This document shows positions 45,639-59,506 of a DNA stretch of 64,000 bases, one piece after another. How positions within the stretch are numbered: the first letter of the stretch is position 1; each line of letters begins with the position of its first letter. The stretch is from Crossaster papposus (taxonomy: Eukaryota; Echinodermata; Asteroidea; Velatida; Solasteridae). Below the pieces are notes generated by a model, which did not search any database, was not told the DNA's origin, and worked only from the letters and a program-made list of their open reading frames with translations. A program made the position numbers and the translations under genes. The DNA lies in contig JBAIAA010000311.1 of assembly GCA_037893245.1 (NCBI GenBank), positions 372,001 through 436,000 on the forward strand, in the 5' to 3' direction.

Positions 45639-47493
45639 TCCACTTTCAGACTTTTTCTCATAGGATTTGTACACGTTTCGTTCAGCCAATACACTTTGAC
45701 ACTTTGGTAGATCCGATCGACTTGAAACTTGGCATACAATAAGAACACCACCCACGGATGGTCCTAGAAGAAATTCGTCGCGATTACGTCATTCATGGTC
45801 ACGTGACGTCACGTTAAAGGTGCAATTTTTCCCCATAGGTTTTGTACACGTTTTCATCCAGACTATTGACTTTGACACTTTAGTAAATCCGATTGACCTA
45901 AAAGTTAGCACACACCTCAACCACCATCCTCAGAAGGGCCAATATGAAAATCGCCATGATGACGTCATCGGGGGTCATGTGACGTCACATTAAAGGTTCA
46001 GTTTTTAGGAGCCTCTAACTCTGGAAGTACAAGTCCGATTAGTGTCAAACTTGGTATACAGGTATTCCGGGATGTGTTATATACGAAAATTAAGGTGACG
46101 TCATAATGACGTCATAACGACGTCATGTGACGTCACATTAAAGGTGAGTTTTCCCCATACGATTTGTACACGTTTTTTCACCCGATATATATTTGGCACT
46201 TTGGTAAATCCGATCGACTTCAGACTTGGCTAGCTACTCTTAGCATACTACCCACGGATGATTCTAGAAGAAATTCGTCACGATTACGTCATTCATGGTC
46301 ACGTGACGTCACGTTAAAGGTTCAGTTTTCCCCCTTAGGTTTTGTACACGTTTTCATCAAGACTATTGACTTCGACACTTTAGTAAATCCGATTGACCTA
46401 AAAGTTAGCGCACACCTCAACCACCATCCTCAGAAGGGCCAATATGAAAATCGCCATGATGACGTCATCGGGGGTCATGTGACGTCACATTAAAGGTCAG
46501 TTTTTAGGACCCTCTATCTCTGGAAGTACAAGTCCGATTAGTGTCAAACTTGGTATACAGGTATTCCGGGATGTGTTATATACGAAAATTAAGGTGACGT
46601 CATAATGACGTCATAACGACGTCGTGTGACGTCACATTAAAGGTGTAGTTTTCCCCATAAGATTTGTACACGTTTTTTCACCCGATATATATTTGGCACT
46701 TTGGTAAATCCGATCGACTTCAGACTTGGCTAGCTACTCTTAGCATACTACCCACAGATGATTCTAGAATAAATTCGTCACGATTACGTCATTCGTGGTC
46801 ACGTGACATCACGTTAAAGGTGCAGTTTTTTCCCCATAGGTTTTGTACACGTTTTTCTTCAGACTATTGACTTTGACACTTTGGTAAATCCGATCGACTT
46901 CCGACTTAGCACACACTTCGATCACCATCCCCAGGAGGGCCAAGATAAAAATCGTCATGATGACGTCTTCGTGGGTCATGTGACGTCACATTAAAGGTGC
47001 ATTTTTTTGGACCCTCTATCTCTGGAAGTACAGGTCCGATTGTGCTCAAACTTGGTTTACAGGTATTCCGGGATGTGCTATAAATATAAATGGAGGTGAT
47101 GGCATGATGACGTCATCGGGTGTAATGTGGCGTCACCTTAAAGGTGTAGTTGTTAAGACCCTCTATCTCTAGAAGTACAGGTCCGATTGGGGTCAAACTT
47201 GGTATGCACGTATTCCGGGATGTGTTATAGGTATACATTGAGCTGACGTAATGATAACGACATCGGGTGTCATGTGACGTCACATTAAAGGTGAGTTTTC
47301 AAGACCATCTATCTCTGAAAGTACAAGTCCGATTTGGGTCAACATTGATACGCAAGTATTTCGGGATGTGTTATAGGTATTAATTGGGGTCACGTCATGA
47401 TTATGTCATCGGGTGTAATGAGATGTCACATTAAAGGTGTATTTGTTATAGTTTTAGATGAATGTTTTTGTCATTTTTGTCACATTTGTTATC
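45639..47493 (+). mobile_element. Helitron-like element R3, 3' end lost
   Basis: 5' TCCACTTTCAGAC at 45639, then about 1.85 kb of units including the GGCTAGCTACTC block and ACACATCCCGGAATACC-type units. It stops at GTTATCAATAA, where the complete version R12 continues for about 75 bp to CTAG. Poly-T and the 5' end of R4 follow directly. Its 109- and 68-residue frames are the repeated unit, not genes. Confidence 0.7.
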
Positions 47494-47515
47494 AATAATT
47501 TTTTTTTTTTTTTTT

Positions 47516-49358
47516 TCCACTTTCAGACTTTTTCTCATAGGATTTGTACACGTTTCGTTCAGCCAATACACTTTGACACTTTGGTAGATCCGATCGACTT
47601 TAGACTTGGCATACATTTAGACAACCACACAAGGACGGTCCTAGAAGAAATTCGTCGCGATTACGTCATTCATGGTCACGTGACGTCACGTTAAAGGTGC
47701 AATTTTTCCCCATAGGTTTTGTACACGTTTTCATCCAGACTATTGACTTTGACACTTTAGTAAATCCGATTGACCTAAAAGTTAGCACACACCTCAACCA
47801 CCATCCTCAGAAGGGCCAATATGAAAATCGCCATGATGACGTCATCGGGGGTCATGTGACGTCACATTAAAGGTTCAGTTTTTAGGAGCCTCTAACTCTG
47901 GAAGTACAAGTCCGATTAGTGTCAAACTTGGTATACAGGTATTCCGGGATGTGTTATATACGAAAATTAAGGTGACGTCGTAATGACGTCATAACGACGT
48001 CATGTGACGTCACATTAAAGGTGTAGTTTTCCCCATACGATTTGTACACGTTTTTTCACCCGATATATATTTGGCACTTTGGTAAATCCGATCGACTTCA
48101 GACTTGGCTAGCTACTCTTAGCATACTACCCACGGATGATTCTAGAAGAAATTCGTCACGATTACGTCATTCATGGTCACGTGACGTCACGTTAAAGGTT
48201 CAGTTTTCCCCCTTAGGTTTTGTACACGTTTTCATCAAGACTATTGACTTCGACACTTTAGTAAATCCGATTGACCTAAAAGTTAGCGCACACCTCAACC
48301 ACCATCCTCAGAAGGGCCAATATGAAAATCGCCATGATGACGTCATCGGGGGTCATGTGACGTCACATTAAAGGTCAGTTTTTAGGACCCTCTATCTCTG
48401 GAAGTACAAGTCCGATTAGTGTCAAACTTGGTATACAGGTATTCCGGGATGTGTTATATACGAAAATTAAGGTGACGTCATAATGACGTCATAACGACGT
48501 CGTGTGACGTCACATTAAAGGTGTAGTTTTCCCCATAAGATTTGTACACGTTTTTTCACCCGATATATATTTGGCACTTTGGTAAATCCGATCGACTTCA
48601 GACTTGGCTAGCTACTCTTAGCATACTACCCACGGATGATTCTAGAATAAATTCGTCACGATTACGTCATTCGTGGTCACGTGACATCACGTTAAAGGTG
48701 CAGTTTTTTCCCCATAGGTTTTGTACACGTTTTTCTTCAGACTATTGACTTTGACACTTTGGTAAATCCGATCGACTTCCGACTTAGCACACACTTCGAT
48801 CGCCATCCCCAGGAGGGCCAAGATAAAAATCGTCATTATGACGTCTTCGTGGGTCATGTGACGTCACATTAAAGGTGCATTTTTTTGGACCCTCTATCTC
48901 TGGAAGTACAGGTCCGATTGTGCTCAAACTTGGTTTACAAGTATTCCGGGATGTGCTATAAATATAAATGGAGGTGATGGCATGATGACGTCATCGGGTG
49001 TAATGTGGCGTCACCTTAAAGGTGTAGTTGTTAAGACCCTCTATCTCTAGAAGTACAGGTCCGATTGGGGTCAAACTTGGTATGCACGTATTCCGGGATG
49101 TGTTATAGGTATACATTGAGCTGACGTAATGATAACGACATCGGGTGTCATGTGACGTCACATTAAAGGTGAGTTTTCAAGACCATCTATCTCTGAAAGT
49201 ACAAGTCCGATTTGGGTCAACATTGATACGCAAGTATTTCGGGATGTGTTATAGGTATTAATTGGGGTCACGTCATGATTATGTCATCGGGTGTAATGAG
49301 ATGTCACATTAAAGGTGTATTTGTTATAGTTTTAGATGAATGTTTTTGTCATTTTTGT
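47516..49358 (+). mobile_element. Helitron-like element R4, fused to R5
   Basis: Very similar to R3 and R12. It ends in TTTTGTCATTTTTGTCAC, where it joins the ACTTTCAGAC of R5 with no CTAG and no poly-T between them. The same fusion recurs at R8/R9. Confidence 0.7.
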
Positions 49359-49888
49359 CACTTTCAGACTTTTTCCCATAGGATTTGTACACGTTTTTTC
49401 AGCCAATACACTTTGACACTTTGATAAATTCGATCGACTTGAGACTTGGTATGCATTTAGACAACCACCCAAAGACGGTCCTAGAAGAAAGTCGTCGCGA
49501 TTACGTCATTCAAGGTCACGTGACTTCGCGTCAAAGTTGAAATTTTCCCCATAGGTTTTGTACACGTTTTTCTTCAGACTATTGACTTTGGCACTTTGGT
49601 AAATCCGATCGACTTGAAACTTGGCATACCTTTAGAACATCACTCACAGATGGTTCTGGAAGAAATTCGGCACGATTGCGTCATTCAAGGTCATGTGACG
49701 TCACGTTAAAGGTTCAATTTGGCCCCCATAGGTTTTGTACACGTTTTTCGTTAGACTATTGACTTTGACACTTTCTTAAATTTAATCGACTTGAGACTTT
49801 GCACACACATAGACCACCACACACACATATTGAAAATAATGTAAGACACTCGAAACAGCTCTGTGTTTGTCCACAAACACATGTCTAG
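49359..49888 (+). mobile_element. Helitron-like element R5 (family A)
   Basis: It begins at the fusion point with ACTTTCAGACTTTTTCCC, has about three units, and ends with hairpin + CATGTCTAG. Confidence 0.7.
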
Positions 49889-49895
49889 TTTTTAT

Positions 49896-49927
<32 letters not shown>

Positions 49928-49928
<1 letters not shown>

Positions 49929-52496
49929 CCACTTTCAGACTTTTTCTCATAGGATTTGTACACGTTTCGTTCAGCCAATACACTTTGACACTTTGGTAGA
50001 TCCGATCGACTTTAGACTTGGCATACATTTAGACAACCACGCAAGGACGGTCCTAGAAGAAATTCGTCGCGATTACGTCATTCATGGTCACGTGACGTCA
50101 CGTTAAAGGTGCAATTTTTCCCCCATAGGTTTTGTACACGTTTTCATCCAGACTATTGACTTTGACACTTTAGTAAATCCGATTGACCTAAAAGTTAGCA
50201 CACGTACACCTCAACCACCATCCTCAGAAGGGCCAATATGAAAATCGCCATGATGACGTCATCGGGGGTCATGTGACGTCACATTAAAGGTTCAGTTTTT
50301 AGGAGCCTCTAACTCTGGAAGTACAAATCCGATTAGTGTCAAACTTGGTATACAGGTATTCCGGGATGTGTTATATACGAAAATTAAGGTGACGTCATAA
50401 CGACGTCATAACGACGTCATGTGACGTCACATTAACCAGTTCGCGCCGGGATTATTTTAACATCGCCGAGCCGACGGGCGGGATTATTTTTAACGAAACT
50501 CGATCCGAAGCGTGTTCAGGCCGATAGTGCTGGGTAGCACACCCACGCATTTCCGGCCTTGCGCGCTGCTGACATACATTTCCGAACTTGAACTTGGCGT
50601 GTTTATTCGTCATCCGTTTTGAATTTGGGGAAATTTTTGCGTTTATATACGTCATCCGGCGCGAACTGGTTAAAGGTGTAGTTTTCCCCATACGATTTGT
50701 ACACGTTTTTTCACCCGATATATATTTGGCACTTTGGTAAATCCGATCGACTTCAGACTTGGCTAGCTACTCTTAGCATACTACCCACGGATGATTCTAG
50801 AAGAAATTCGTCACGATTACGTCATTCATGGTCACGTGACGTCACGTTAAAGGTTTAGTTTTCCCCCTTAGGTTTTGTACACGTTTTCATCAAGACTATT
50901 GACTTCGACACTTTAGTAAATCCGATTGACCTAAAAGTTAGCGCACACCTCAACCACCATCCTCAGAAGGGCCAATATGAAAATCGCCATGATGACGTCA
51001 TCGGGGGTCATGTGACGTCACATTAAAGGTTCAGTTTTTAGGAGCCTCTAACTCTGGAAGTACAAGTCCGATTAGTGTCAAACTTGGTATACAGGTATTC
51101 CGGGATGTGTTATATACGAAAATTAAGGTGACGTCATAATGACGTCATAACGACGTCATGTGACGTCACATTAAAGGTGTAGTTTTCCCCATACGATTTG
51201 TACACGTTTTTTCACCCGATATATATTTGGCACTTTGGTAAATCCGATCGACTTCAGACTTGGCTAGCTACTCTTAGCATACTACCCACGGATGATTCTA
51301 GAAGAAATTCGTCACGATTACGTCATTCGTGGTCACGTGACGTCACGTTAAAGGTTTAGTTTTCCCCCTTAGGTTTTGTACACGTTTTCATCAAGACTAT
51401 TGACTTCGACACTTTAGTAAATCCGATTGACCTAAAAGTTAGCGCACACCTCAACCACCATCCTCAGAAGGGCCAATATGAAAATCGCCATGATGACGTC
51501 ATCGGGGGTCATGTGACGTCACATTAAAGGTCAGTTTTTAGGACCCTCTATCTCTGGAAGTACAAGTCCGATTAGTGTCAAACTTGGTATACAGGTATTC
51601 CGGGATGTGTTATATACGAAAATTAAGGTGACGTCATAATGACGTCATAACGACGTCGTGTGACGTCACATTAAAGGTGTAGTTTTCCCCATAAGATTTG
51701 TACACGTTTTTTCACCCGATATATATTTGGCACTTTGGTAAATCCGATCGACTTCAGACTTGGCTAGCTACTCTTAGCATACTACCCACAGATGATTCTA
51801 GAATAAATTCGTCACGATTACGTCATTCGTGGTCACGTGACATCACGTTAAAGGTGCAGTTTTTTCCCCATAGGTTTTGTACACGTTTTTCTTCAGACTA
51901 TTGACTTTGACACTTTGGTAAATCCGATCGACTTCCGACTTAGCACACACTTCGATCACCATCCCCAGGAGGGCCAAGATAAAAATCGTCATGATGACGT
52001 CTTCGTGGGTCATGTGACGTCACATTAAAGGTGCATTTTTTTGGACCCTCTATCTCTGGAAGTACAGGTCCGATTGTGCTCAAACTTGGTTTACAGGTAT
52101 TCCGGGATGTGCTATAAATATAAATGGAGGTGATGGCATGATGACATCATCGGGTGTAATGTGGCGTCACCTTAAAGGTGTAGTTGTTAAGACCCTCTAT
52201 CTCTAGAAGTACAGGTCCGATTGGGGTCAAACTTGGTACGCAAGTATTCCAGGATGTGTTACAGACGAAAATTAAGATGACATCATGATGACATCATTGG
52301 GTGTCATGTGACGTCGCATTAAAGTTTCAATTTTCCCCATAGGATTTGTACACGTTTTTTCAACTAATATATCTTTGGCACTTGTGTAAATCCATCGACT
52401 TCAGACTTGGCACACACAAAAGACCACCACACACATATTGAAAGTAATTTTAGACACTCGAAACAGCTCTGTGTTTGTCCACAAACACATGTCTAG
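49928..52496 (+). mobile_element. Helitron-like element R6 (family A) with MITE insertion
   Basis: TCCACTTTCAGAC to CATGTCTAG, about 2.57 kb. The GGCTAGCTACTC block occurs three times (about 50,760, 51,260 and 51,750). The CCAGTTCGCG-family MITE copy D interrupts one unit at 50436-50669. Confidence 0.75.
50436..50669 (+). mobile_element. TTAA-flanked MITE (CCAGTTCGCG family), copy D
   Basis: 234 bp with TTAA at 50432-50435 and 50670-50673. The unit reads GACGTCACA-TTAA-[MITE]-TTAA-AGGTGTAG. Uninterrupted GACGTCACATTAAAGGTGTAG is present in sister units, for example near 51160 and 51660, which shows insertion at a single TTAA. Its position inside the array makes it younger than that array segment. 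Confidence 0.95.
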
Positions 52497-52503
52497 TTTT
52501 TTT

Positions 52504-52547
52504 AGCTGTTTCGGCATTTCAGCCGAAACAGCTTTTGTTTTCGTTAA

Positions 52548-52549
<2 letters not shown>
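52504..52549 (+). repeat. Stem-loop cassette (family A type)
   Basis: One unit with the GCATTTCAGC apex, just after R6's CTAG. Confidence 0.85.
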
Positions 52550-52587
<38 letters not shown>

Positions 52588-52588
<1 letters not shown>

Positions 52589-53435
52589 CCTCTTTCAGAC
52601 TTTTTCCCATAGGATTTGTACACGTTTGTTCTGGCATAGCACTTTGACACTTTGGTAAATCCGATCGACTTGAAACTTGGCATATATTTAGACAACCACC
52701 CAAGGACGGTCCTAGAAGAAATTCGTCGCGATTACGTCATTCAAGGTCACGTGACTTCGCGTTAAAGGTTAAATTTTCCCCATAGGTTTTGTACACGTTT
52801 TTCTTCAGACTATTGATTTTGACACTTTGGTAAATCCGACCGACTTGAAACTTGGCATACACTTAGAACACCAGCCCCAGATGTTTCTGAAAGAAATTCG
52901 GCGCGATTGCGTCATTCAAGGTCACGTGACGTGACGTTAAAGGTCCAATTTTTTTCCCCATAGGGTTTGTACACGTTTTTCTTTAGACTATTGACTTTGA
53001 CACTTTCGTAAATTTGATCGACTTCAGACTTAGCGCATACCTCGACCACCATCCCCAGGAAGGCCAAGGGAAAAATCGTAATAATGACGTCATCGTGGGT
53101 CATGTGAGGTCACATTAAAGGTTCAGTTTTAAGGACCCTCTATCTCTAGAAGTACATGTTCGATTGGGGTCAAACTTGGTATGCAAGTATTCCAGGATGT
53201 GTTACAGACGAAAATTAAGATGACATCATGATGACATAATCGGGTATCATGTGACGTCACATTAAAGGTTCAATTTTCCCCATAGCATTTGTACACGTTT
53301 TTTTCAACCAATTTATCTTTGGCACTAAATTCGATCGACTTTAGACTTGGCACACACTTAGACCACCACACAAATATTGAAAGGCATTTTAGACATGCGA
53401 AACAGCTCTGTGTTTGTCCACAAACACATTTCTAG
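52588..53435 (+). mobile_element. Helitron-like element R7 (family A)
   Basis: 5' end variant TCCTCTTTCAGAC. The 3' end has the hairpin and CATTTCTAG (one base different from the usual CATGTCTAG). Five or so units, including two of the CCAGGATGTGTTACAGACG type. Confidence 0.7.
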
Positions 53436-53457
53436 TTTTTTTTTTTTTTTTTTTTTT

Positions 53458-55301
53458 TCCACTTTCAGACTTTTTCTCATAGGATTTGTACACGTTTCGT
53501 TCAGCCAATACACTTTGACACTTTGGTAGATCCGATCGACTTTAGACTTGGCATACATTTAGACAACCACGCAAGGACGGTCCTAGAAGAAATTCGTCGC
53601 GATTACGTCATTCATGGTCACGTGACGTCACGTTAAAGGTGCAATTTTTCCCCATAGGTTTTGTACACGTTTTCATCCAGACTATTGACTTTGACACTTT
53701 AGTAAATCCGATTGACCTAAAAGTTAGCACACACCTCAACCACCATCCTCAAAAGGGCCAATATGAAAATCGCCATGATGACGTCATCGGGGGTCATGTG
53801 ACGTCACATTAAAGGTTCAGTTTTTAGGAGCCTCTAACTCTGGAAGTACAAGTCCGATTAGTGTCAAACTTGGTATACAGGTATTCCGGGATGTGTTATA
53901 TACGAAAATTAAGGTGACGTCGTAATGACATCATAACGACGTCATGTGACGTCACATTAAAGGTGTAGTTTTCCCCATACGATTTGTACACGTTTTTTCA
54001 CCCGATATATATTTGGCACTTTGGTAAATCCGATCGACTTCAGACTTGGCTAGCTACTCTTAGCATACTACCCACGGATGATTCTAGAAGAAATTCGTCA
54101 CGATTACGTCATTCATGGTCACGTGACGTCACGTTAAAGGTTCAGTTTTCCCCCTTAGGTTTTGTACACGTTTTCATCAAGACTATTGACTTCGACACTT
54201 TAGTAAATCCGATTGACCTAAAAGTTAGCGCACACCTCAACCACCATCCTCAGAAGGGCCAATATGAAAATCGCCATGATGACGTCATCGGGTGTCATGT
54301 GACGTCACATTAAAGGTCAGTTTTTAGGACCCTCTATCTCTGGAAGTACAAGTCCGATTAGTGTCAAACTTGGTATACAGGTATTCCGGGATGTGTTATA
54401 TACGAAAATTAAGGTGACGTCATAATGACGTCATAACGACGTCGTGTGACGTCACATTAAAGGTGTAGTTTTCCCCATAAGATTTGTACACGTTTTTTCA
54501 CCCGATATATATTTGGCACTTTGGTAAATCCGATCGACTTCAGACTTGGCTAGCTACTCTTAGCATACTACCCACGGATGATTCTAGAATAAATTCGTCA
54601 CGATTACGTCATTCGTGGTCACGTGACATCACGTTAAAGGTGCAGTTTTTTCCCCATAGGTTTTGTACACGTTTTTCTTCAGACTATTGACTTTGACACT
54701 TTGGTAAATCCGATCGACTTCCGACTTAGCACACACTTCGATCACCATCCCCAGGAGGGCCAAGATAAAAATCGTCATGATGACGTCTTCGTGGGTCATG
54801 TGACGTCACATTAAAGGTGCATTTTTTTGGACCCTCTATCTCTGGAAGTACAGGTCCGATTGTGCTCAAACTTGGTTTACAGGTATTCCGGGATGTGCTA
54901 TAAATATAAATGGAGGTGATGGCATGATGACGTCATCGGGTGTAATGTGGCGTCACCTTAAAGGTGTAGTTGTTAAGACCCTCTATCTCTAGAAGTACAG
55001 GTCCGATTGGGGTCAAACTTGGTATGCACGTATTCCGGGATGTGTTATAGGTATACATTGAGCTGACGTAATGATAACGACATCGGGTGTCATGTGACGT
55101 CACATTAAAGGTGAGTTTTCAAGACCATCTATCTCTGAAAGTACAAGTCCGATTTGGGTCAACATTGATACGCAAGTATTTCGGGATGTGTTATAGGTAT
55201 TAATTGGGGTCACGTCATGATTATGTCATCGGGTGTAATGAGATGTCACATTAAAGGTGTATTTGTTATAGTTTTAGATGAATGTTTTTGTAATTTTTGT
55301 C
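53458..55301 (+). mobile_element. Helitron-like element R8, fused to R9
   Basis: Near-copy of R4. R8 plus R9 spans the same length (2373 bp) as R4 plus R5 and has the same CTAG-less fusion, so the pair was duplicated as a block. Confidence 0.7.
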
Positions 55302-55830
55302 ACTTTCAGACTTTTTCCCATAGGATTTGTACACGTTTTTTCAGCCAATACACTTTGACACTTTGATAAATCCGATCGACTTGAGACTTGGTATGCATTT
55401 AGACAACCACCCAAAGACGGTCCTAGAAGAAATTCGTCGCGATTACGTCATTCAAGGTCACGTGACTTCGCGTCAAAGTTGAAATTTTCCCCATAGGTTT
55501 TGTACACGTTTTTCTTCAGACTATTGACTTTGGCACTTTGGTAAATCCGATCGACTTGAAACTTGGCATACCTTTAGAACATCACTCACAGATGGTTCTG
55601 GAAGAAATTCGGCACGATTGCGTCATTCAAGGTCATGTGACGTCACGTTAAAGGTTCAATTTGGCCCCCATAGGTTTTGTACACGTTTTTCTTTAGACTA
55701 TTGACTTTGACACTTTCTTAAATTTAATCGACTTGAGACTTTGCACACACATAGACCACCACACACACATATTGAAAATAATGTAAGACACTCGAAACAG
55801 CTCTGTGTTTGTCCACAAACACATGTCTAG
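55302..55830 (+). mobile_element. Helitron-like element R9 (family A)
   Basis: Near-copy of R5, ending hairpin + CATGTCTAG at 55830. Two stem-loop cassettes follow here, whereas R5 is followed by plain poly-T. Confidence 0.7.
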
Positions 55831-55835
55831 TTTTT

Positions 55836-55941
55836 AGCTGTTTCGGTTTTTCACCGAAACAGCTATTGTTTTCGTTAAAGTTTTTTTTTTTTTTTTAGCT
55901 GTTTCGGTTTTTCACCGAAACAGCTTTTGTAATCGTTAAAG
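55836..55941 (+). repeat. Two stem-loop cassettes (family A type)
   Basis: Both have the GTTTTTCAC apex. The tails differ (ATTGTTTTCGTTAAAG and TTTGTAATCGTTAAAG). Confidence 0.85.
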
Positions 55942-55966
55942 TTTTTTTTTTTCTTTTTTTTTTTTT

Positions 55967-56662
55967 TCTTTTTCAGATTTTTCTCCATAGGATTTGTACA
56001 CGTTTGTTCAGACAGGTCACTTAGGTACTTTGGTCAATTCGATCGACTTGAGACTTGGCATACATTTAGACAACCACACAAGGACGGTCCTAGAAGAAAT
56101 TCGCCGCGATTACGTCACTCAAGGTCACGTGACTTCGCGTTAAAGGTGAAATTTTTCCCATAGGTTTTGTACACGTTTTTCTTAAGACTATTGTCTTTGA
56201 CACTTTGGTGAATCCGACCGACTTGAAACTTAGCATACACTTAGAACACCACACCCAGATGTTCCTGAAAGAAATTTGGCACGATTGCGTCATTCAAGGT
56301 CACGTGACGTCACGTTAAAGGTTCAATTTGTCCCCCATAGGTTTTGTACACGTTTTTCTTTAGACTATTGACTTTGACACTTTAGTGAATCCGATCGACT
56401 TCAGACTTGGCACACACCTAGACCACCGTCCACAGACGGTCCTAGGAGAAATTTGGCACGATTACGTCATTCAAGGTCACGGGGCGTCACGTTAAAGGTT
56501 CAATTTTCCCCCATAGGTTTTGTACACGTTTTTCTTTAGACTATTGACTTTGACACTTTAGTAAATCTGATCGACTTGAGACTTGGCACACACAAAAGAC
56601 CATAAACACATATTGAAAGACACTCGAAACAGCTCTGTGTTTGTCCACAAACACATGTCTAG
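55967..56662 (+). mobile_element. Helitron-like element R10 (family A)
   Basis: Variant 5' end TCTTTTTCAGATTTTTC (compare L6, L8 and L9 in reverse). Four units; ends hairpin + CATGTCTAG. Confidence 0.7.
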
Positions 56663-56684
56663 TTTTTTTTTTTTTTTTTTTTTT

Positions 56685-57383
56685 GCCTTTTGTTCTCCAT
56701 AGGATTTGTACACGTTTGTTCAGACAATACACTTTGACACTTTGGTAAATCCGATCGATTTGAGACTTGGCATACATTTAGACAACCACCCAAGGACGGT
56801 CCTAGAAGAAATTCGTCGCGATTACGTCACTCAAGGTCACGTGACTTTGCGTTAAAGGTAAAATTTTCCCCATAGGTTTTGTACACGTTTTTCTTCACAC
56901 TATTGACTTTGACACTTTGGTACATCCGACCAACTTGAAACTTGGCATACACTTAGAACATCACCCACAGATGGTCCTGGAACAAATTCGGCACGATTGC
57001 GTCATTCAAGGTCACGTAACGTCACGTTAAAGTTTAAATTGTTTCCCCCATAGGTTTTGTACACGTTTTTCTTTAGTCTATGACTTAGACACTTTCGTAA
57101 ATTTGATGGACTTGAGACTTGGCACACACTTAGACCACCATCCACAGACGGTCCTAGAAGACATTCGGCACAATTACGTCATTCAAGGTCACGGGGCGTC
57201 ACGTTAAAGCCTCAATTTCCCCCATAGGTTTTGTACATGTTTTTCTTTAGGCTATTGACTTTGACACTTTAGTAAATCCGATCGGCTTGAGACTTGCCAC
57301 ACACAGAAGACCACCGCACACATATTGAAAGTAATTTTAGACACTCGAAACAGCTCTGTGTTTGTCCACAAACGCATGTCTAG
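56685..57383 (+). mobile_element. Helitron-like element R11 (family A)
   Basis: Atypical 5' end GCCTTTTGTTCTCCATAGG after poly-T, shared with R14. Four units; 3' hairpin then GCATGTCTAG. Confidence 0.65.
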
Positions 57384-57401
57384 TTTTTTTTTTTTTTTTT
57401 T

Positions 57402-59337
57402 TCCACTTTCAGACTTTTTCTCATAGGATTTGTACACGTTTCGTTCAGCCAATACACTTTGACACTTTGGTAGATCCGATCGACTTGAAACTTGGCATAC
57501 AATAAGAACACCACCCACGGATGGTCCTAGAAGAAATTCGTCGCGATTACGTCATTCATGGTCACGTGACGTCACGTTAAAGGTGCAATTTTTCCCCATA
57601 GGTTTTGTACACGTTTTCATCCAGACTATTGACTTTGACACTTTAGTAAATCCGATTGACCTAAAAGTTAGCACACACCTCAACCACCATCCTCAGAAGG
57701 GCCAATATGAAAATCGCCATGATGACGTCATCGGGGGTCATGTGACGTCACATTAAAGGTTCAGTTTTTAGGAGCCTCTAACTCTGGAAGTACAAGTCCG
57801 ATTAGTGTCAAACTTGGTATACAGGTATTCCGGGATGTGTTATATACGAAAATTAAGGTGACGTCATAATGACGTCATAACGACGTCATGTGACGTCACA
57901 TTAAAGGTGTAGTTTTCCCCATACGATTTGTACACGTTTTTTCACCCGATATATATTTGGCACTTTGGTAAATCCGATCGACTTCAGACTTGGCTAGCTA
58001 CTCTTAGCATACTACCCACGGATGATTCTAGAAGAAATTCGTCACGATTACGTCATTCATGGTCACGTGACGTCACGTTAAAGGTTCAGTTTTCCCCCTT
58101 AGGTTTTGTACACGTTTTCATCAAGACTATTGACTTCGACACTTTAGTAAATCCGATTGACCTAAAAGTTGGCGCACACCTCAACCACCATCCTCAGAAG
58201 GGCCAATATGAAAATCGCCATGATGACGTCATCGGGGGTCATGTGACGTCACATTAAAGGTCAGTTTTTAGGACCCTCTATCTCTGGAAGTACAAGTCCG
58301 ATTAGTGTCAAACTTGGTATACAGGTATTCCGGGATGTGTTATATACGAAAATTAAGGTGACGTCATAATGACGTCATAACGACGTCGTGTGACGTCACA
58401 TTAAAGGTGTAGTTTTCCCCATAAGATTTGTACACGTTTTTTCACCCGATATATATTTGGCACTTTGGTAAATCCGATCGACTTCAGACTTGGCTAGCTA
58501 CTCTTAGCATACTACCCACAGATGATTCTAGAATAAATTCGTCACGATTACGTCATTCGTGGTCACGTGACATCACGTTAAAGGTGCAGTTTTTTCCCCA
58601 TAGGTTTTGTACACGTTTTTCTTCAGACTATTGACTTTGACACTTTGGTAAATCCGATCGACTTCCGACTTAGCACACACTTCGATCACCATCCCCAGGA
58701 GGGCCAAGATAAAAATCGTCATGATGACGTCTTCGTGGGTCATGTGACGTCACATTAAAGGTGCATTTTTTTGGACCCTCTATCTCTGGAAGTACAGGTC
58801 CGATTGTGCTCAAACTTGGTTTACAGGTATTCCGGGATGTGCTATAAATATAAATGGAGGTGATGGCATGATGACGTCATCGGGTGTAATGTGGCGTCAC
58901 CTTAAAGGTGTAGTTGTTAAGACCCTCTATCTCTAGAAGTACAGGTCCGATTGGGGTCAAACTTGGTATGCACGTATTCCGGGATGTGTTATAGGTATAC
59001 ATTGAGCTGACGTAATGATAACGACATCGGGTGTCATGTGACGTCACATTAAAGGTGAGTTTTTAAGACCATCTATCTCTGAAAGTACAAGTCCGATTTG
59101 GGTCAACATTGATACGCAAGTATTTCGGGATGTGTTATAGGTATTAATTGGGGTCACGTCATGATTATGTCATCGGGTGTAATGAGATGTCACATTAAAG
59201 GTGTATTTGTTATAGTTTTAGATGAATGTTTTTGTCATTTTTGTCACATTTGTTATCAATAAAAGTATGTTGTGATGGTGTCATTGAATCATTTAACACT
59301 GCCGAAACAGCTAGTGTTTGTCCACAAACACATCTAG
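57402..59337 (+). mobile_element. Helitron-like element R12 (family A, complete variant)
   Basis: The reference complete copy for R3, R4 and R8: TCCACTTTCAGAC to the variant 3' end GCCGAAACAGCTAGTGTTTG, hairpin and CATCTAG, about 1.94 kb. Its 3' end matches L5 in reverse. Confidence 0.75.
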
Positions 59338-59360
59338 TTTATTCTTTTTTTTTTTTTTTT

Positions 59361-59475
59361 AGCTGTTTCGGCATTTCAGCCGAAACAGCTATTGTTTTCG
59401 TTAAAGTTTTTTTTATTCTTTTTTTTTTTTTTAGCTGTTTCGGTTTTTCACCGAAACAGCTTTTGTTTTCGTTCT

Positions 59476-59506
<31 letters not shown>

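Noticed and set aside
46164-46870. Recurring 109- and 68-residue frames (MYTFFHPIYIWHFG...) at many sites in both arms
   Set aside because: They are translations of the family A repeat unit and recur wherever the same unit does. Unit-to-unit changes include frame-breaking indels, and no domain is recognisable.
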